Source of the DNA: Phytopythium helicoides
Lineage: Eukaryota; Oomycota; Peronosporomycetes; Pythiales; Pythiaceae
NCBI GenBank assembly: GCA_024867545.1
Contig: JANFNE010000001.1
Span: 1,240,001-1,304,000 of the forward strand
Length of the DNA: 64,000 nt
Direction: 5' to 3'
The notes under the pieces are model-generated. The model was not told where the DNA came from, did not search any database, and saw only the letters and a list, made by a program, of their open reading frames with translations. The translations under genes and the position numbers were made by a program. Shown here in pieces: positions 1 through 11,730 of the stretch; within the stretch, counting starts at the first letter, position 1, and each line of letters starts with the position of its first letter.

Positions 1-245
1 CCCCGGGTCCAACCAATCGAGCGCACGCAGACGACTCGAGATGGGTGTGTTTGTGGTGGTTTGTGGTCGTGGTTGTGTTTTGTGTGTGTGTTTGATGGTG
101 GGTGTATTTTGTGTGTGTTTTTGTGTGTTTTGTGAATGTGTTTTTGTGTGTTTTGTGTTTGTTTTGTTGTGTGTTTGTGTTTGTGGTGGCGTGTGTGTGT
201 TGTGTTGGATTTGTTGTTTGTGTGAGTGTTTGTCTTTGTTATGGC

Positions 246-318
246 GCTCCTTTGGCTCAGTTGGTAGAGCGTCAGTCTCATAATCTGAAGGTCGCCAGTT
301 CGATCCTGGCAGGGAGCA
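246..318 (+). tRNA. tRNA-Met (CAU), elongator, array copy 1
   Basis: This 73-nt cloverleaf has acceptor GCTCCTT pairing with AGGGAGC and discriminator A. The D arm is GCTC/GAGC, the anticodon loop is CTCATAA (anticodon CAT at 278-280), and the T arm is GCCAG/CTGGC with loop TTCGATC. The G1-C72 pair marks it as elongator; eukaryotic initiators start with A1-U72. Anticodon-stem position 31-39 is a T-T mismatch. Box A (TGGCTCAGTTGG) and box B (GTTCGATCC) are inside the gene and CTTTT follows it. No intron. CCA is not encoded. Confidence 0.96.
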
Positions 319-693
319 ACTCTTTTGCGCTTTTTGCTCTCGTCGCCACACTCTCTCGCAAGATGCTACTTTTCTGGCCTCTCCCAGCCTCCGACCCTTC
401 ATTTGCTCCCCACTCTCCTTGTCCTTTCTTTGCAGACATTTTCGCGCTCCCCGGGTCCAACCAATCGAGCGCACGCAGACGACTCGAGATGGGTGTGTTT
501 GTGGTGGTTTGTGGTCGTGGTTGTGTTTTGTGTGTGTGTTTGATGGTGGGTGTATTTTGTGTGTGTTTTTGTGTGTTTTGTGAATGTGTTTTTGTGTGTT
601 TTGTGTTTGTTTTGTTGTGTGTTTGTGTTTGTGGTGGCGTGTGTGTGTTGTGTTGGATTTGTTGTTTGTGTGAGTGTTTGTCTTTGTTATGGC

Positions 694-766
694 GCTCCTT
701 TGGCTCAGTTGGTAGAGCGTCAGTCTCATAATCTGAAGGTCGCCAGTTCGATCCTGGCAGGGAGCA
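694..766 (+). tRNA. tRNA-Met (CAU), array copy 2
   Basis: Identical to copy 1. Confidence 0.96.
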
Positions 767-1141
767 ACTCTTTTGCGCTTTTTGCTCTCGTCGCCACACT
801 CTCTCGCAAGATGCTACTTTTCTGGCCTCTCCCAGCCTCCGACCCTTCATTTGCTCCCCACTCTCCTTGTCCTTTCTTTGCAGACATTTTCGCGCTCCCC
901 GGGTCCAACCAATCGAGCGCACGCAGACGACTCGAGATGGGTGTGTTTGTGGTGGTTTGTGGTCGTGGTTGTGTTTTGTGTGTGTGTTTGATGGTGGGTG
1001 TATTTTGTGTGTGTTTTTGTGTGTTTTGTGAATGTGTTTTTGTGTGTTTTGTGTTTGTTTTGTTGTGTGTTTGTGTTTGTGGTGGCGTGTGTGTGTTGTG
1101 TTGGATTTGTTGTTTGTGTGAGTGTTTGTCTTTGTTATGGC

Positions 1142-1214
1142 GCTCCTTTGGCTCAGTTGGTAGAGCGTCAGTCTCATAATCTGAAGGTCGCCAGTTCGAT
1201 CCTGGCAGGGAGCA
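1142..1214 (+). tRNA. tRNA-Met (CAU), array copy 3
   Basis: Identical to copy 1. Confidence 0.96.
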
Positions 1215-1589
1215 ACTCTTTTGCGCTTTTTGCTCTCGTCGCCACACTCTCTCGCAAGATGCTACTTTTCTGGCCTCTCCCAGCCTCCGACCCTTCATTT
1301 GCTCCCCACTCTCCTTGTCCTTTCTTTGCAGACATTTTCGCGCTCCCCGGGTCCAACCAATCGAGCGCACGCAGACGACTCGAGATGGGTGTGTTTGTGG
1401 TGGTTTGTGGTCGTGGTTGTGTTTTGTGTGTGTGTTTGATGGTGGGTGTATTTTGTGTGTGTTTTTGTGTGTTTTGTGAATGTGTTTTTGTGTGTTTTGT
1501 GTTTGTTTTGTTGTGTGTTTGTGTTTGTGGTGGCGTGTGTGTGTTGTGTTGGATTTGTTGTTTGTGTGAGTGTTTGTCTTTGTTATGGC

Positions 1590-1662
1590 GCTCCTTTGGC
1601 TCAGTTGGTAGAGCGTCAGTCTCATAATCTGAAGGTCGCCAGTTCGATCCTGGCAGGGAGCA
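1590..1662 (+). tRNA. tRNA-Met (CAU), array copy 4
   Basis: Identical to copy 1. Confidence 0.96.
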
Positions 1663-2037
1663 ACTCTTTTGCGCTTTTTGCTCTCGTCGCCACACTCTCT
1701 CGCAAGATGCTACTTTTCTGGCCTCTCCCAGCCTCCGACCCTTCATTTGCTCCCCACTCTCCTTGTCCTTTCTTTGCAGACATTTTCGCGCTCCCCGGGT
1801 CCAACCAATCGAGCGCACGCAGACGACTCGAGATGGGTGTGTTTGTGGTGGTTTGTGGTCGTGGTTGTGTTTTGTGTGTGTGTTTGATGGTGGGTGTATT
1901 TTGTGTGTGTTTTTGTGTGTTTTGTGAATGTGTTTTTGTGTGTTTTGTGTTTGTTTTGTTGTGTGTTTGTGTTTGTGGTGGCGTGTGTGTGTTGTGTTGG
2001 ATTTGTTGTTTGTGTGAGTGTTTGTCTTTGTTATGGC

Positions 2038-2110
2038 GCTCCTTTGGCTCAGTTGGTAGAGCGTCAGTCTCATAATCTGAAGGTCGCCAGTTCGATCCTG
2101 GCAGGGAGCA
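2038..2110 (+). tRNA. tRNA-Met (CAU), array copy 5
   Basis: Identical to copy 1. Confidence 0.96.
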
Positions 2111-2485
2111 ACTCTTTTGCGCTTTTTGCTCTCGTCGCCACACTCTCTCGCAAGATGCTACTTTTCTGGCCTCTCCCAGCCTCCGACCCTTCATTTGCTC
2201 CCCACTCTCCTTGTCCTTTCTTTGCAGACATTTTCGCGCTCCCCGGGTCCAACCAATCGAGCGCACGCAGACGACTCGAGATGGGTGTGTTTGTGGTGGT
2301 TTGTGGTCGTGGTTGTGTTTTGTGTGTGTGTTTGATGGTGGGTGTATTTTGTGTGTGTTTTTGTGTGTTTTGTGAATGTGTTTTTGTGTGTTTTGTGTTT
2401 GTTTTGTTGTGTGTTTGTGTTTGTGGTGGCGTGTGTGTGTTGTGTTGGATTTGTTGTTTGTGTGAGTGTTTGTCTTTGTTATGGC

Positions 2486-2558
2486 GCTCCTTTGGCTCAG
2501 TTGGTAGAGCGTCAGTCTCATAATCTGAAGGTCGCCAGTTCGATCCTGGCAGGGAGCA
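2486..2558 (+). tRNA. tRNA-Met (CAU), array copy 6
   Basis: Identical to copy 1. Confidence 0.96.
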
Positions 2559-2933
2559 ACTCTTTTGCGCTTTTTGCTCTCGTCGCCACACTCTCTCGCA
2601 AGATGCTACTTTTCTGGCCTCTCCCAGCCTCCGACCCTTCATTTGCTCCCCACTCTCCTTGTCCTTTCTTTGCAGACATTTTCGCGCTCCCCGGGTCCAA
2701 CCAATCGAGCGCACGCAGACGACTCGAGATGGGTGTGTTTGTGGTGGTTTGTGGTCGTGGTTGTGTTTTGTGTGTGTGTTTGATGGTGGGTGTATTTTGT
2801 GTGTGTTTTTGTGTGTTTTGTGAATGTGTTTTTGTGTGTTTTGTGTTTGTTTTGTTGTGTGTTTGTGTTTGTGGTGGCGTGTGTGTGTTGTGTTGGATTT
2901 GTTGTTTGTGTGAGTGTTTGTCTTTGTTATGGC

Positions 2934-3006
2934 GCTCCTTTGGCTCAGTTGGTAGAGCGTCAGTCTCATAATCTGAAGGTCGCCAGTTCGATCCTGGCAG
3001 GGAGCA
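2934..3006 (+). tRNA. tRNA-Met (CAU), array copy 7
   Basis: Identical to copy 1. Confidence 0.96.
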
Positions 3007-3381
3007 ACTCTTTTGCGCTTTTTGCTCTCGTCGCCACACTCTCTCGCAAGATGCTACTTTTCTGGCCTCTCCCAGCCTCCGACCCTTCATTTGCTCCCCA
3101 CTCTCCTTGTCCTTTCTTTGCAGACATTTTCGCGCTCCCCGGGTCCAACCAATCGAGCGCACGCAGACGACTCGAGATGGGTGTGTTTGTGGTGGTTTGT
3201 GGTCGTGGTTGTGTTTTGTGTGTGTGTTTGATGGTGGGTGTATTTTGTGTGTGTTTTTGTGTGTTTTGTGAATGTGTTTTTGTGTGTTTTGTGTTTGTTT
3301 TGTTGTGTGTTTGTGTTTGTGGTGGCGTGTGTGTGTTGTGTTGGATTTGTTGTTTGTGTGAGTGTTTGTCTTTGTTATGGC

Positions 3382-3454
3382 GCTCCTTTGGCTCAGTTGG
3401 TAGAGCGTCAGTCTCATAATCTGAAGGTCGCCAGTTCGATCCTGGCAGGGAGCA
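3382..3454 (+). tRNA. tRNA-Met (CAU), array copy 8
   Basis: Identical to copy 1. Confidence 0.96.
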
Positions 3455-3829
3455 ACTCTTTTGCGCTTTTTGCTCTCGTCGCCACACTCTCTCGCAAGAT
3501 GCTACTTTTCTGGCCTCTCCCAGCCTCCGACCCTTCATTTGCTCCCCACTCTCCTTGTCCTTTCTTTGCAGACATTTTCGCGCTCCCCGGGTCCAACCAA
3601 TCGAGCGCACGCAGACGACTCGAGATGGGTGTGTTTGTGGTGGTTTGTGGTCGTGGTTGTGTTTTGTGTGTGTGTTTGATGGTGGGTGTATTTTGTGTGT
3701 GTTTTTGTGTGTTTTGTGAATGTGTTTTTGTGTGTTTTGTGTTTGTTTTGTTGTGTGTTTGTGTTTGTGGTGGCGTGTGTGTGTTGTGTTGGATTTGTTG
3801 TTTGTGTGAGTGTTTGTCTTTGTTATGGC

Positions 3830-3902
3830 GCTCCTTTGGCTCAGTTGGTAGAGCGTCAGTCTCATAATCTGAAGGTCGCCAGTTCGATCCTGGCAGGGAG
3901 CA
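3830..3902 (+). tRNA. tRNA-Met (CAU), array copy 9
   Basis: Identical to copy 1. Confidence 0.96.
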
Positions 3903-4277
3903 ACTCTTTTGCGCTTTTTGCTCTCGTCGCCACACTCTCTCGCAAGATGCTACTTTTCTGGCCTCTCCCAGCCTCCGACCCTTCATTTGCTCCCCACTCT
4001 CCTTGTCCTTTCTTTGCAGACATTTTCGCGCTCCCCGGGTCCAACCAATCGAGCGCACGCAGACGACTCGAGATGGGTGTGTTTGTGGTGGTTTGTGGTC
4101 GTGGTTGTGTTTTGTGTGTGTGTTTGATGGTGGGTGTATTTTGTGTGTGTTTTTGTGTGTTTTGTGAATGTGTTTTTGTGTGTTTTGTGTTTGTTTTGTT
4201 GTGTGTTTGTGTTTGTGGTGGCGTGTGTGTGTTGTGTTGGATTTGTTGTTTGTGTGAGTGTTTGTCTTTGTTATGGC

Positions 4278-4350
4278 GCTCCTTTGGCTCAGTTGGTAGA
4301 GCGTCAGTCTCATAATCTGAAGGTCGCCAGTTCGATCCTGGCAGGGAGCA
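4278..4350 (+). tRNA. tRNA-Met (CAU), array copy 10
   Basis: Identical to copy 1. Confidence 0.96.
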
Positions 4351-4725
4351 ACTCTTTTGCGCTTTTTGCTCTCGTCGCCACACTCTCTCGCAAGATGCTA
4401 CTTTTCTGGCCTCTCCCAGCCTCCGACCCTTCATTTGCTCCCCACTCTCCTTGTCCTTTCTTTGCAGACATTTTCGCGCTCCCCGGGTCCAACCAATCGA
4501 GCGCACGCAGACGACTCGAGATGGGTGTGTTTGTGGTGGTTTGTGGTCGTGGTTGTGTTTTGTGTGTGTGTTTGATGGTGGGTGTATTTTGTGTGTGTTT
4601 TTGTGTGTTTTGTGAATGTGTTTTTGTGTGTTTTGTGTTTGTTTTGTTGTGTGTTTGTGTTTGTGGTGGCGTGTGTGTGTTGTGTTGGATTTGTTGTTTG
4701 TGTGAGTGTTTGTCTTTGTTATGGC

Positions 4726-4798
4726 GCTCCTTTGGCTCAGTTGGTAGAGCGTCAGTCTCATAATCTGAAGGTCGCCAGTTCGATCCTGGCAGGGAGCA
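4726..4798 (+). tRNA. tRNA-Met (CAU), array copy 11
   Basis: Identical to copy 1. Confidence 0.96.
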
Positions 4799-5173
4799 AC
4801 TCTTTTGCGCTTTTTGCTCTCGTCGCCACACTCTCTCGCAAGATGCTACTTTTCTGGCCTCTCCCAGCCTCCGACCCTTCATTTGCTCCCCACTCTCCTT
4901 GTCCTTTCTTTGCAGACATTTTCGCGCTCCCCGGGTCCAACCAATCGAGCGCACGCAGACGACTCGAGATGGGTGTGTTTGTGGTGGTTTGTGGTCGTGG
5001 TTGTGTTTTGTGTGTGTGTTTGATGGTGGGTGTATTTTGTGTGTGTTTTTGTGTGTTTTGTGAATGTGTTTTTGTGTGTTTTGTGTTTGTTTTGTTGTGT
5101 GTTTGTGTTTGTGGTGGCGTGTGTGTGTTGTGTTGGATTTGTTGTTTGTGTGAGTGTTTGTCTTTGTTATGGC

Positions 5174-5246
5174 GCTCCTTTGGCTCAGTTGGTAGAGCGT
5201 CAGTCTCATAATCTGAAGGTCGCCAGTTCGATCCTGGCAGGGAGCA
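5174..5246 (+). tRNA. tRNA-Met (CAU), array copy 12
   Basis: Identical to copy 1. Confidence 0.96.
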
Positions 5247-5621
5247 ACTCTTTTGCGCTTTTTGCTCTCGTCGCCACACTCTCTCGCAAGATGCTACTTT
5301 TCTGGCCTCTCCCAGCCTCCGACCCTTCATTTGCTCCCCACTCTCCTTGTCCTTTCTTTGCAGACATTTTCGCGCTCCCCGGGTCCAACCAATCGAGCGC
5401 ACGCAGACGACTCGAGATGGGTGTGTTTGTGGTGGTTTGTGGTCGTGGTTGTGTTTTGTGTGTGTGTTTGATGGTGGGTGTATTTTGTGTGTGTTTTTGT
5501 GTGTTTTGTGAATGTGTTTTTGTGTGTTTTGTGTTTGTTTTGTTGTGTGTTTGTGTTTGTGGTGGCGTGTGTGTGTTGTGTTGGATTTGTTGTTTGTGTG
5601 AGTGTTTGTCTTTGTTATGGC

Positions 5622-5694
5622 GCTCCTTTGGCTCAGTTGGTAGAGCGTCAGTCTCATAATCTGAAGGTCGCCAGTTCGATCCTGGCAGGGAGCA
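5622..5694 (+). tRNA. tRNA-Met (CAU), array copy 13
   Basis: Identical to copy 1. Confidence 0.96.
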
Positions 5695-6069
5695 ACTCTT
5701 TTGCGCTTTTTGCTCTCGTCGCCACACTCTCTCGCAAGATGCTACTTTTCTGGCCTCTCCCAGCCTCCGACCCTTCATTTGCTCCCCACTCTCCTTGTCC
5801 TTTCTTTGCAGACATTTTCGCGCTCCCCGGGTCCAACCAATCGAGCGCACGCAGACGACTCGAGATGGGTGTGTTTGTGGTGGTTTGTGGTCGTGGTTGT
5901 GTTTTGTGTGTGTGTTTGATGGTGGGTGTATTTTGTGTGTGTTTTTGTGTGTTTTGTGAATGTGTTTTTGTGTGTTTTGTGTTTGTTTTGTTGTGTGTTT
6001 GTGTTTGTGGTGGCGTGTGTGTGTTGTGTTGGATTTGTTGTTTGTGTGAGTGTTTGTCTTTGTTATGGC

Positions 6070-6142
6070 GCTCCTTTGGCTCAGTTGGTAGAGCGTCAGT
6101 CTCATAATCTGAAGGTCGCCAGTTCGATCCTGGCAGGGAGCA
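6070..6142 (+). tRNA. tRNA-Met (CAU), array copy 14
   Basis: Identical to copy 1; the TG spacer that follows it is 15 nt shorter than usual. Confidence 0.96.
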
Positions 6143-6502
6143 ACTCTTTTGCGCTTTTTGCTCTCGTCGCCACACTCTCTCGCAAGATGCTACTTTTCTG
6201 GCCTCTCCCAGCCTCCGACCCTTCATTTGCTCCCCACTCTCCTTGTCCTTTCTTTGCAGACATTTTCGCGCTCCCCGGGTCCAACCAATCGAGCGCACGC
6301 AGACGACTCGAGATGGGTGTGTTTGTGGTGGTTTGTGGTCGTGGTTGTGTTTTGTGTGTGTGTTTGATGGTGGGTGTATTTTGTGTGTTGTGTGTTTTGT
6401 GATGTGTTTTTGTGTTTGTTTTGTTGTGTGTTTGTGTTTGTGGTGGCGTGTGTGTGTTGTGTTGGATTTGTTGTTTGTGTGAGTGTTTGTCTTTGTTATG
6501 GC

Positions 6503-6575
6503 GCTCCTTTGGCTCAGTTGGTAGAGCGTCAGTCTCATAATCTGAAGGTCGCCAGTTCGATCCTGGCAGGGAGCA
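6503..6575 (+). tRNA. tRNA-Met (CAU), array copy 15
   Basis: Identical to copy 1. Confidence 0.96.
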
Positions 6576-6950
6576 ACTCTTTTGCGCTTTTTGCTCTCGT
6601 CGCCACACTCTCTCGCAAGATGCTACTTTTCTGGCCTCTCCCAGCCTCCGACCCTTCATTTGCTCCCCACTCTCCTTGTCCTTTCTTTGCAGACATTTTC
6701 GCGCTCCCCGGGTCCAACCAATCGAGCGCACGCAGACGACTCGAGATGGGTGTGTTTGTGGTGGTTTGTGGTCGTGGTTGTGTTTTGTGTGTGTGTTTGA
6801 TGGTGGGTGTATTTTGTGTGTGTTTTTGTGTGTTTTGTGAATGTGTTTTTGTGTGTTTTGTGTTTGTTTTGTTGTGTGTTTGTGTTTGTGGTGGCGTGTG
6901 TGTGTTGTGTTGGATTTGTTGTTTGTGTGAGTGTTTGTCTTTGTTATGGC

Positions 6951-7023
6951 GCTCCTTTGGCTCAGTTGGTAGAGCGTCAGTCTCATAATCTGAAGGTCGC
7001 CAGTTCGATCCTGGCAGGGAGCA
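6951..7023 (+). tRNA. tRNA-Met (CAU), array copy 16
   Basis: Identical to copy 1; the TG spacer that follows it is 23 nt shorter than usual. Confidence 0.96.
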
Positions 7024-7375
7024 ACTCTTTTGCGCTTTTTGCTCTCGTCGCCACACTCTCTCGCAAGATGCTACTTTTCTGGCCTCTCCCAGCCTCCGAC
7101 CCTTCATTTGCTCCCCACTCTCCTTGTCCTTTCTTTGCAGACATTTTCGCGCTCCCCGGGTCCAACCAATCGAGCGCACGCAGACGACTCGAGATGGGTG
7201 TGTTTGTGGTGGTTTGTGGTCGTGGTTGTGTTTTGTGTGTGTGTTTGATGGTGGGTGTATTTTGTGTGTGTTTTTGTGTGTTTTGTGTTTGTTTTGTTGT
7301 GTGTTTGTGTTTGTGGTGGCGTGTGTGTGTTGTGTTGGATTTGTTGTTTGTGTGAGTGTTTGTCTTTGTTATGGC

Positions 7376-7448
7376 GCTCCTTTGGCTCAGTTGGTAGAGC
7401 GTCAGTCTCATAATCTGAAGGTCGCCAGTTCGATCCTGGCAGGGAGCA
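7376..7448 (+). tRNA. tRNA-Met (CAU), array copy 17
   Basis: Identical to copy 1. Confidence 0.96.
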
Positions 7449-7823
7449 ACTCTTTTGCGCTTTTTGCTCTCGTCGCCACACTCTCTCGCAAGATGCTACT
7501 TTTCTGGCCTCTCCCAGCCTCCGACCCTTCATTTGCTCCCCACTCTCCTTGTCCTTTCTTTGCAGACATTTTCGCGCTCCCCGGGTCCAACCAATCGAGC
7601 GCACGCAGACGACTCGAGATGGGTGTGTTTGTGGTGGTTTGTGGTCGTGGTTGTGTTTTGTGTGTGTGTTTGATGGTGGGTGTATTTTGTGTGTGTTTTT
7701 GTGTGTTTTGTGAATGTGTTTTTGTGTGTTTTGTGTTTGTTTTGTTGTGTGTTTGTGTTTGTGGTGGCGTGTGTGTGTTGTGTTGGATTTGTTGTTTGTG
7801 TGAGTGTTTGTCTTTGTTATGGC

Positions 7824-7896
7824 GCTCCTTTGGCTCAGTTGGTAGAGCGTCAGTCTCATAATCTGAAGGTCGCCAGTTCGATCCTGGCAGGGAGCA
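7824..7896 (+). tRNA. tRNA-Met (CAU), array copy 18
   Basis: Identical to copy 1. Confidence 0.96.
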
Positions 7897-8271
7897 ACTC
7901 TTTTGCGCTTTTTGCTCTCGTCGCCACACTCTCTCGCAAGATGCTACTTTTCTGGCCTCTCCCAGCCTCCGACCCTTCATTTGCTCCCCACTCTCCTTGT
8001 CCTTTCTTTGCAGACATTTTCGCGCTCCCCGGGTCCAACCAATCGAGCGCACGCAGACGACTCGAGATGGGTGTGTTTGTGGTGGTTTGTGGTCGTGGTT
8101 GTGTTTTGTGTGTGTGTTTGATGGTGGGTGTATTTTGTGTGTGTTTTTGTGTGTTTTGTGAATGTGTTTTTGTGTGTTTTGTGTTTGTTTTGTTGTGTGT
8201 TTGTGTTTGTGGTGGCGTGTGTGTGTTGTGTTGGATTTGTTGTTTGTGTGAGTGTTTGTCTTTGTTATGGC

Positions 8272-8321
8272 GCTCCTTTGGCTCAGTTGGTAGAGCGTCA
8301 GTTCGATCCTGGCAGGGAGCA
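8272..8321 (+). pseudogene. tRNA-Met copy 19, anticodon arm deleted (50 nt)
   Basis: The acceptor, D and T arms match the intact copies, but 23 nt holding most of the anticodon arm, the variable loop and the start of the T arm are gone. The deletion joins two CAGT tetramers present in the intact gene. Box A and box B remain, but they are brought about 23 nt closer, so transcription is uncertain. The product cannot decode. Confidence 0.93.
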
Positions 8322-8696
8322 ACTCTTTTGCGCTTTTTGCTCTCGTCGCCACACTCTCTCGCAAGATGCTACTTTTCTGGCCTCTCCCAGCCTCCGACCC
8401 TTCATTTGCTCCCCACTCTCCTTGTCCTTTCTTTGCAGACATTTTCGCGCTCCCCGGGTCCAACCAATCGAGCGCACGCAGACGACTCGAGATGGGTGTG
8501 TTTGTGGTGGTTTGTGGTCGTGGTTGTGTTTTGTGTGTGTGTTTGATGGTGGGTGTATTTTGTGTGTGTTTTTGTGTGTTTTGTGAATGTGTTTTTGTGT
8601 GTTTTGTGTTTGTTTTGTTGTGTGTTTGTGTTTGTGGTGGCGTGTGTGTGTTGTGTTGGATTTGTTGTTTGTGTGAGTGTTTGTCTTTGTTATGGC

Positions 8697-8746
8697 GCTC
8701 CTTTGGCTCAGTTGGTAGAGCGTCAGTTCGATCCTGGCAGGGAGCA
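8697..8746 (+). pseudogene. tRNA-Met copy 20, anticodon arm deleted (50 nt)
   Basis: Same 23-nt CAGT-to-CAGT deletion as copy 19, in the next unit. Confidence 0.93.
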
Positions 8747-9121
8747 ACTCTTTTGCGCTTTTTGCTCTCGTCGCCACACTCTCTCGCAAGATGCTACTTT
8801 TCTGGCCTCTCCCAGCCTCCGACCCTTCATTTGCTCCCCACTCTCCTTGTCCTTTCTTTGCAGACATTTTCGCGCTCCCCGGGTCCAACCAATCGAGCGC
8901 ACGCAGACGACTCGAGATGGGTGTGTTTGTGGTGGTTTGTGGTCGTGGTTGTGTTTTGTGTGTGTGTTTGATGGTGGGTGTATTTTGTGTGTGTTTTTGT
9001 GTGTTTTGTGAATGTGTTTTTGTGTGTTTTGTGTTTGTTTTGTTGTGTGTTTGTGTTTGTGGTGGCGTGTGTGTGTTGTGTTGGATTTGTTGTTTGTGTG
9101 AGTGTTTGTCTTTGTTATGGC

Positions 9122-9194
9122 GCTCCTTTGGCTCAGTTGGTAGAGCGTCAGTCTCATAATCTGAAGGTCGCCAGTTCGATCCTGGCAGGGAGCA
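9122..9194 (+). tRNA. tRNA-Met (CAU), array copy 21
   Basis: Identical to copy 1; the following TG spacer is a variant (unit of 440 bp). Confidence 0.96.
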
Positions 9195-9561
9195 ACTCTT
9201 TTGCGCTTTTTGCTCTCGTCGCCACACTCTCTCGCAAGATGCTACTTTTCTGGCCTCTCCCAGCCTCCGACCCTTCATTTGCTCCCCACTCTCCTTGTCC
9301 TTTCTTTGCAGACATTTTCGCGCTCCCCGGGTCCAACCAATCGAGCGCACGCAGACGACTCGAGATGGGTGTGTTTGTGGTGGTTTGTGGTCGTGGTTGT
9401 GTTTTGTGTGTGTGTTTGATGGTGGGTGTATTTTGTGTGTGTTTTTGTGTGTTTTGTGATGTGTTTTGTGTGTTTGTGTTTGTTGTGTGTTTGTGTTTGT
9501 GGTGGCGTGTGTGTGTTGTGTTGGATTTGTTGTTTGTGTGAGTGTTTGTCTTTGTTATGGC

Positions 9562-9634
9562 GCTCCTTTGGCTCAGTTGGTAGAGCGTCAGTCTCATAAT
9601 CTGAAGGTCGCCAGTTCGATCCTGGCAGGGAGCA
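9562..9634 (+). tRNA. tRNA-Met (CAU), array copy 22
   Basis: Identical to copy 1; followed by the 23-nt-shorter spacer also seen after copy 16. Confidence 0.96.
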
Positions 9635-9986
9635 ACTCTTTTGCGCTTTTTGCTCTCGTCGCCACACTCTCTCGCAAGATGCTACTTTTCTGGCCTCTCC
9701 CAGCCTCCGACCCTTCATTTGCTCCCCACTCTCCTTGTCCTTTCTTTGCAGACATTTTCGCGCTCCCCGGGTCCAACCAATCGAGCGCACGCAGACGACT
9801 CGAGATGGGTGTGTTTGTGGTGGTTTGTGGTCGTGGTTGTGTTTTGTGTGTGTGTTTGATGGTGGGTGTATTTTGTGTGTGTTTTTGTGTGTTTTGTGTT
9901 TGTTTTGTTGTGTGTTTGTGTTTGTGGTGGCGTGTGTGTGTTGTGTTGGATTTGTTGTTTGTGTGAGTGTTTGTCTTTGTTATGGC

Positions 9987-10059
9987 GCTCCTTTGGCTCA
10001 GTTGGTAGAGCGTCAGTCTCATAATCTGAAGGTCGCCAGTTCGATCCTGGCAGGGAGCA
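9987..10059 (+). tRNA. tRNA-Met (CAU), array copy 23
   Basis: Identical to copy 1; the unit is 446 bp. Confidence 0.96.
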
Positions 10060-10432
10060 ACTCTTTTGCGCTTTTTGCTCTCGTCGCCACACTCTCTCGC
10101 AAGATGCTACTTTTCTGGCCTCTCCCAGCCTCCGACCCTTCATTTGCTCCCCACTCTCCTTGTCCTTTCTTTGCAGACATTTTCGCGCTCCCCGGGTCCA
10201 ACCAATCGAGCGCACGCAGACGACTCGAGATGGGTGTGTTTGTGGTGGTTTGTGGTCGTGGTTGTGTTTTGTGTGTGTGTTTGATGGTGGGTGTATTTTG
10301 TGTGTGTTTTTGTGTGTTTTGTGAATGTGTTTTTGTGTGTTTTGTGTTTGTTTTGTTGTGTGTTTGTGTTTGTGGTGGCGTGTGTGTTGTGTTGGATTTG
10401 TTGTTTGTGTGAGTGTTTGTCTTTGTTATGGC

Positions 10433-10482
10433 GCTCCTTTGGCTCAGTTGGTAGAGCGTCAGTTCGATCCTGGCAGGGAGCA
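10433..10482 (+). pseudogene. tRNA-Met copy 24, anticodon arm deleted (50 nt)
   Basis: Same 23-nt deletion as copy 19, separated from copies 19-20 by three intact genes. Confidence 0.93.
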
Positions 10483-10857
10483 ACTCTTTTGCGCTTTTTG
10501 CTCTCGTCGCCACACTCTCTCGCAAGATGCTACTTTTCTGGCCTCTCCCAGCCTCCGACCCTTCATTTGCTCCCCACTCTCCTTGTCCTTTCTTTGCAGA
10601 CATTTTCGCGCTCCCCGGGTCCAACCAATCGAGCGCACGCAGACGACTCGAGATGGGTGTGTTTGTGGTGGTTTGTGGTCGTGGTTGTGTTTTGTGTGTG
10701 TGTTTGATGGTGGGTGTATTTTGTGTGTGTTTTTGTGTGTTTTGTGAATGTGTTTTTGTGTGTTTTGTGTTTGTTTTGTTGTGTGTTTGTGTTTGTGGTG
10801 GCGTGTGTGTGTTGTGTTGGATTTGTTGTTTGTGTGAGTGTTTGTCTTTGTTATGGC

Positions 10858-10930
10858 GCTCCTTTGGCTCAGTTGGTAGAGCGTCAGTCTCATAATCTGA
10901 AGGTCGCCAGTTCGATCCTGGCAGGGAGCA
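10858..10930 (+). tRNA. tRNA-Met (CAU), array copy 25
   Basis: Identical to copy 1; lies between two deleted copies. Confidence 0.96.
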
Positions 10931-11305
10931 ACTCTTTTGCGCTTTTTGCTCTCGTCGCCACACTCTCTCGCAAGATGCTACTTTTCTGGCCTCTCCCAGC
11001 CTCCGACCCTTCATTTGCTCCCCACTCTCCTTGTCCTTTCTTTGCAGACATTTTCGCGCTCCCCGGGTCCAACCAATCGAGCGCACGCAGACGACTCGAG
11101 ATGGGTGTGTTTGTGGTGGTTTGTGGTCGTGGTTGTGTTTTGTGTGTGTGTTTGATGGTGGGTGTATTTTGTGTGTGTTTTTGTGTGTTTTGTGAATGTG
11201 TTTTTGTGTGTTTTGTGTTTGTTTTGTTGTGTGTTTGTGTTTGTGGTGGCGTGTGTGTGTTGTGTTGGATTTGTTGTTTGTGTGAGTGTTTGTCTTTGTT
11301 ATGGC

Positions 11306-11355
11306 GCTCCTTTGGCTCAGTTGGTAGAGCGTCAGTTCGATCCTGGCAGGGAGCA
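11306..11355 (+). pseudogene. tRNA-Met copy 26, anticodon arm deleted (50 nt)
   Basis: Same 23-nt deletion as copy 19. Confidence 0.93.
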
Positions 11356-11730
11356 ACTCTTTTGCGCTTTTTGCTCTCGTCGCCACACTCTCTCGCAAGA
11401 TGCTACTTTTCTGGCCTCTCCCAGCCTCCGACCCTTCATTTGCTCCCCACTCTCCTTGTCCTTTCTTTGCAGACATTTTCGCGCTCCCCGGGTCCAACCA
11501 ATCGAGCGCACGCAGACGACTCGAGATGGGTGTGTTTGTGGTGGTTTGTGGTCGTGGTTGTGTTTTGTGTGTGTGTTTGATGGTGGGTGTATTTTGTGTG
11601 TGTTTTTGTGTGTTTTGTGAATGTGTTTTTGTGTGTTTTGTGTTTGTTTTGTTGTGTGTTTGTGTTTGTGGTGGCGTGTGTGTGTTGTGTTGGATTTGTT
11701 GTTTGTGTGAGTGTTTGTCTTTGTTATGGC

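Noticed and set aside
246..318. Initiator tRNA-Met
   Set aside because: The acceptor starts G1-C72 and the anticodon stem lacks the G-C triplet of initiators, so it is elongator.
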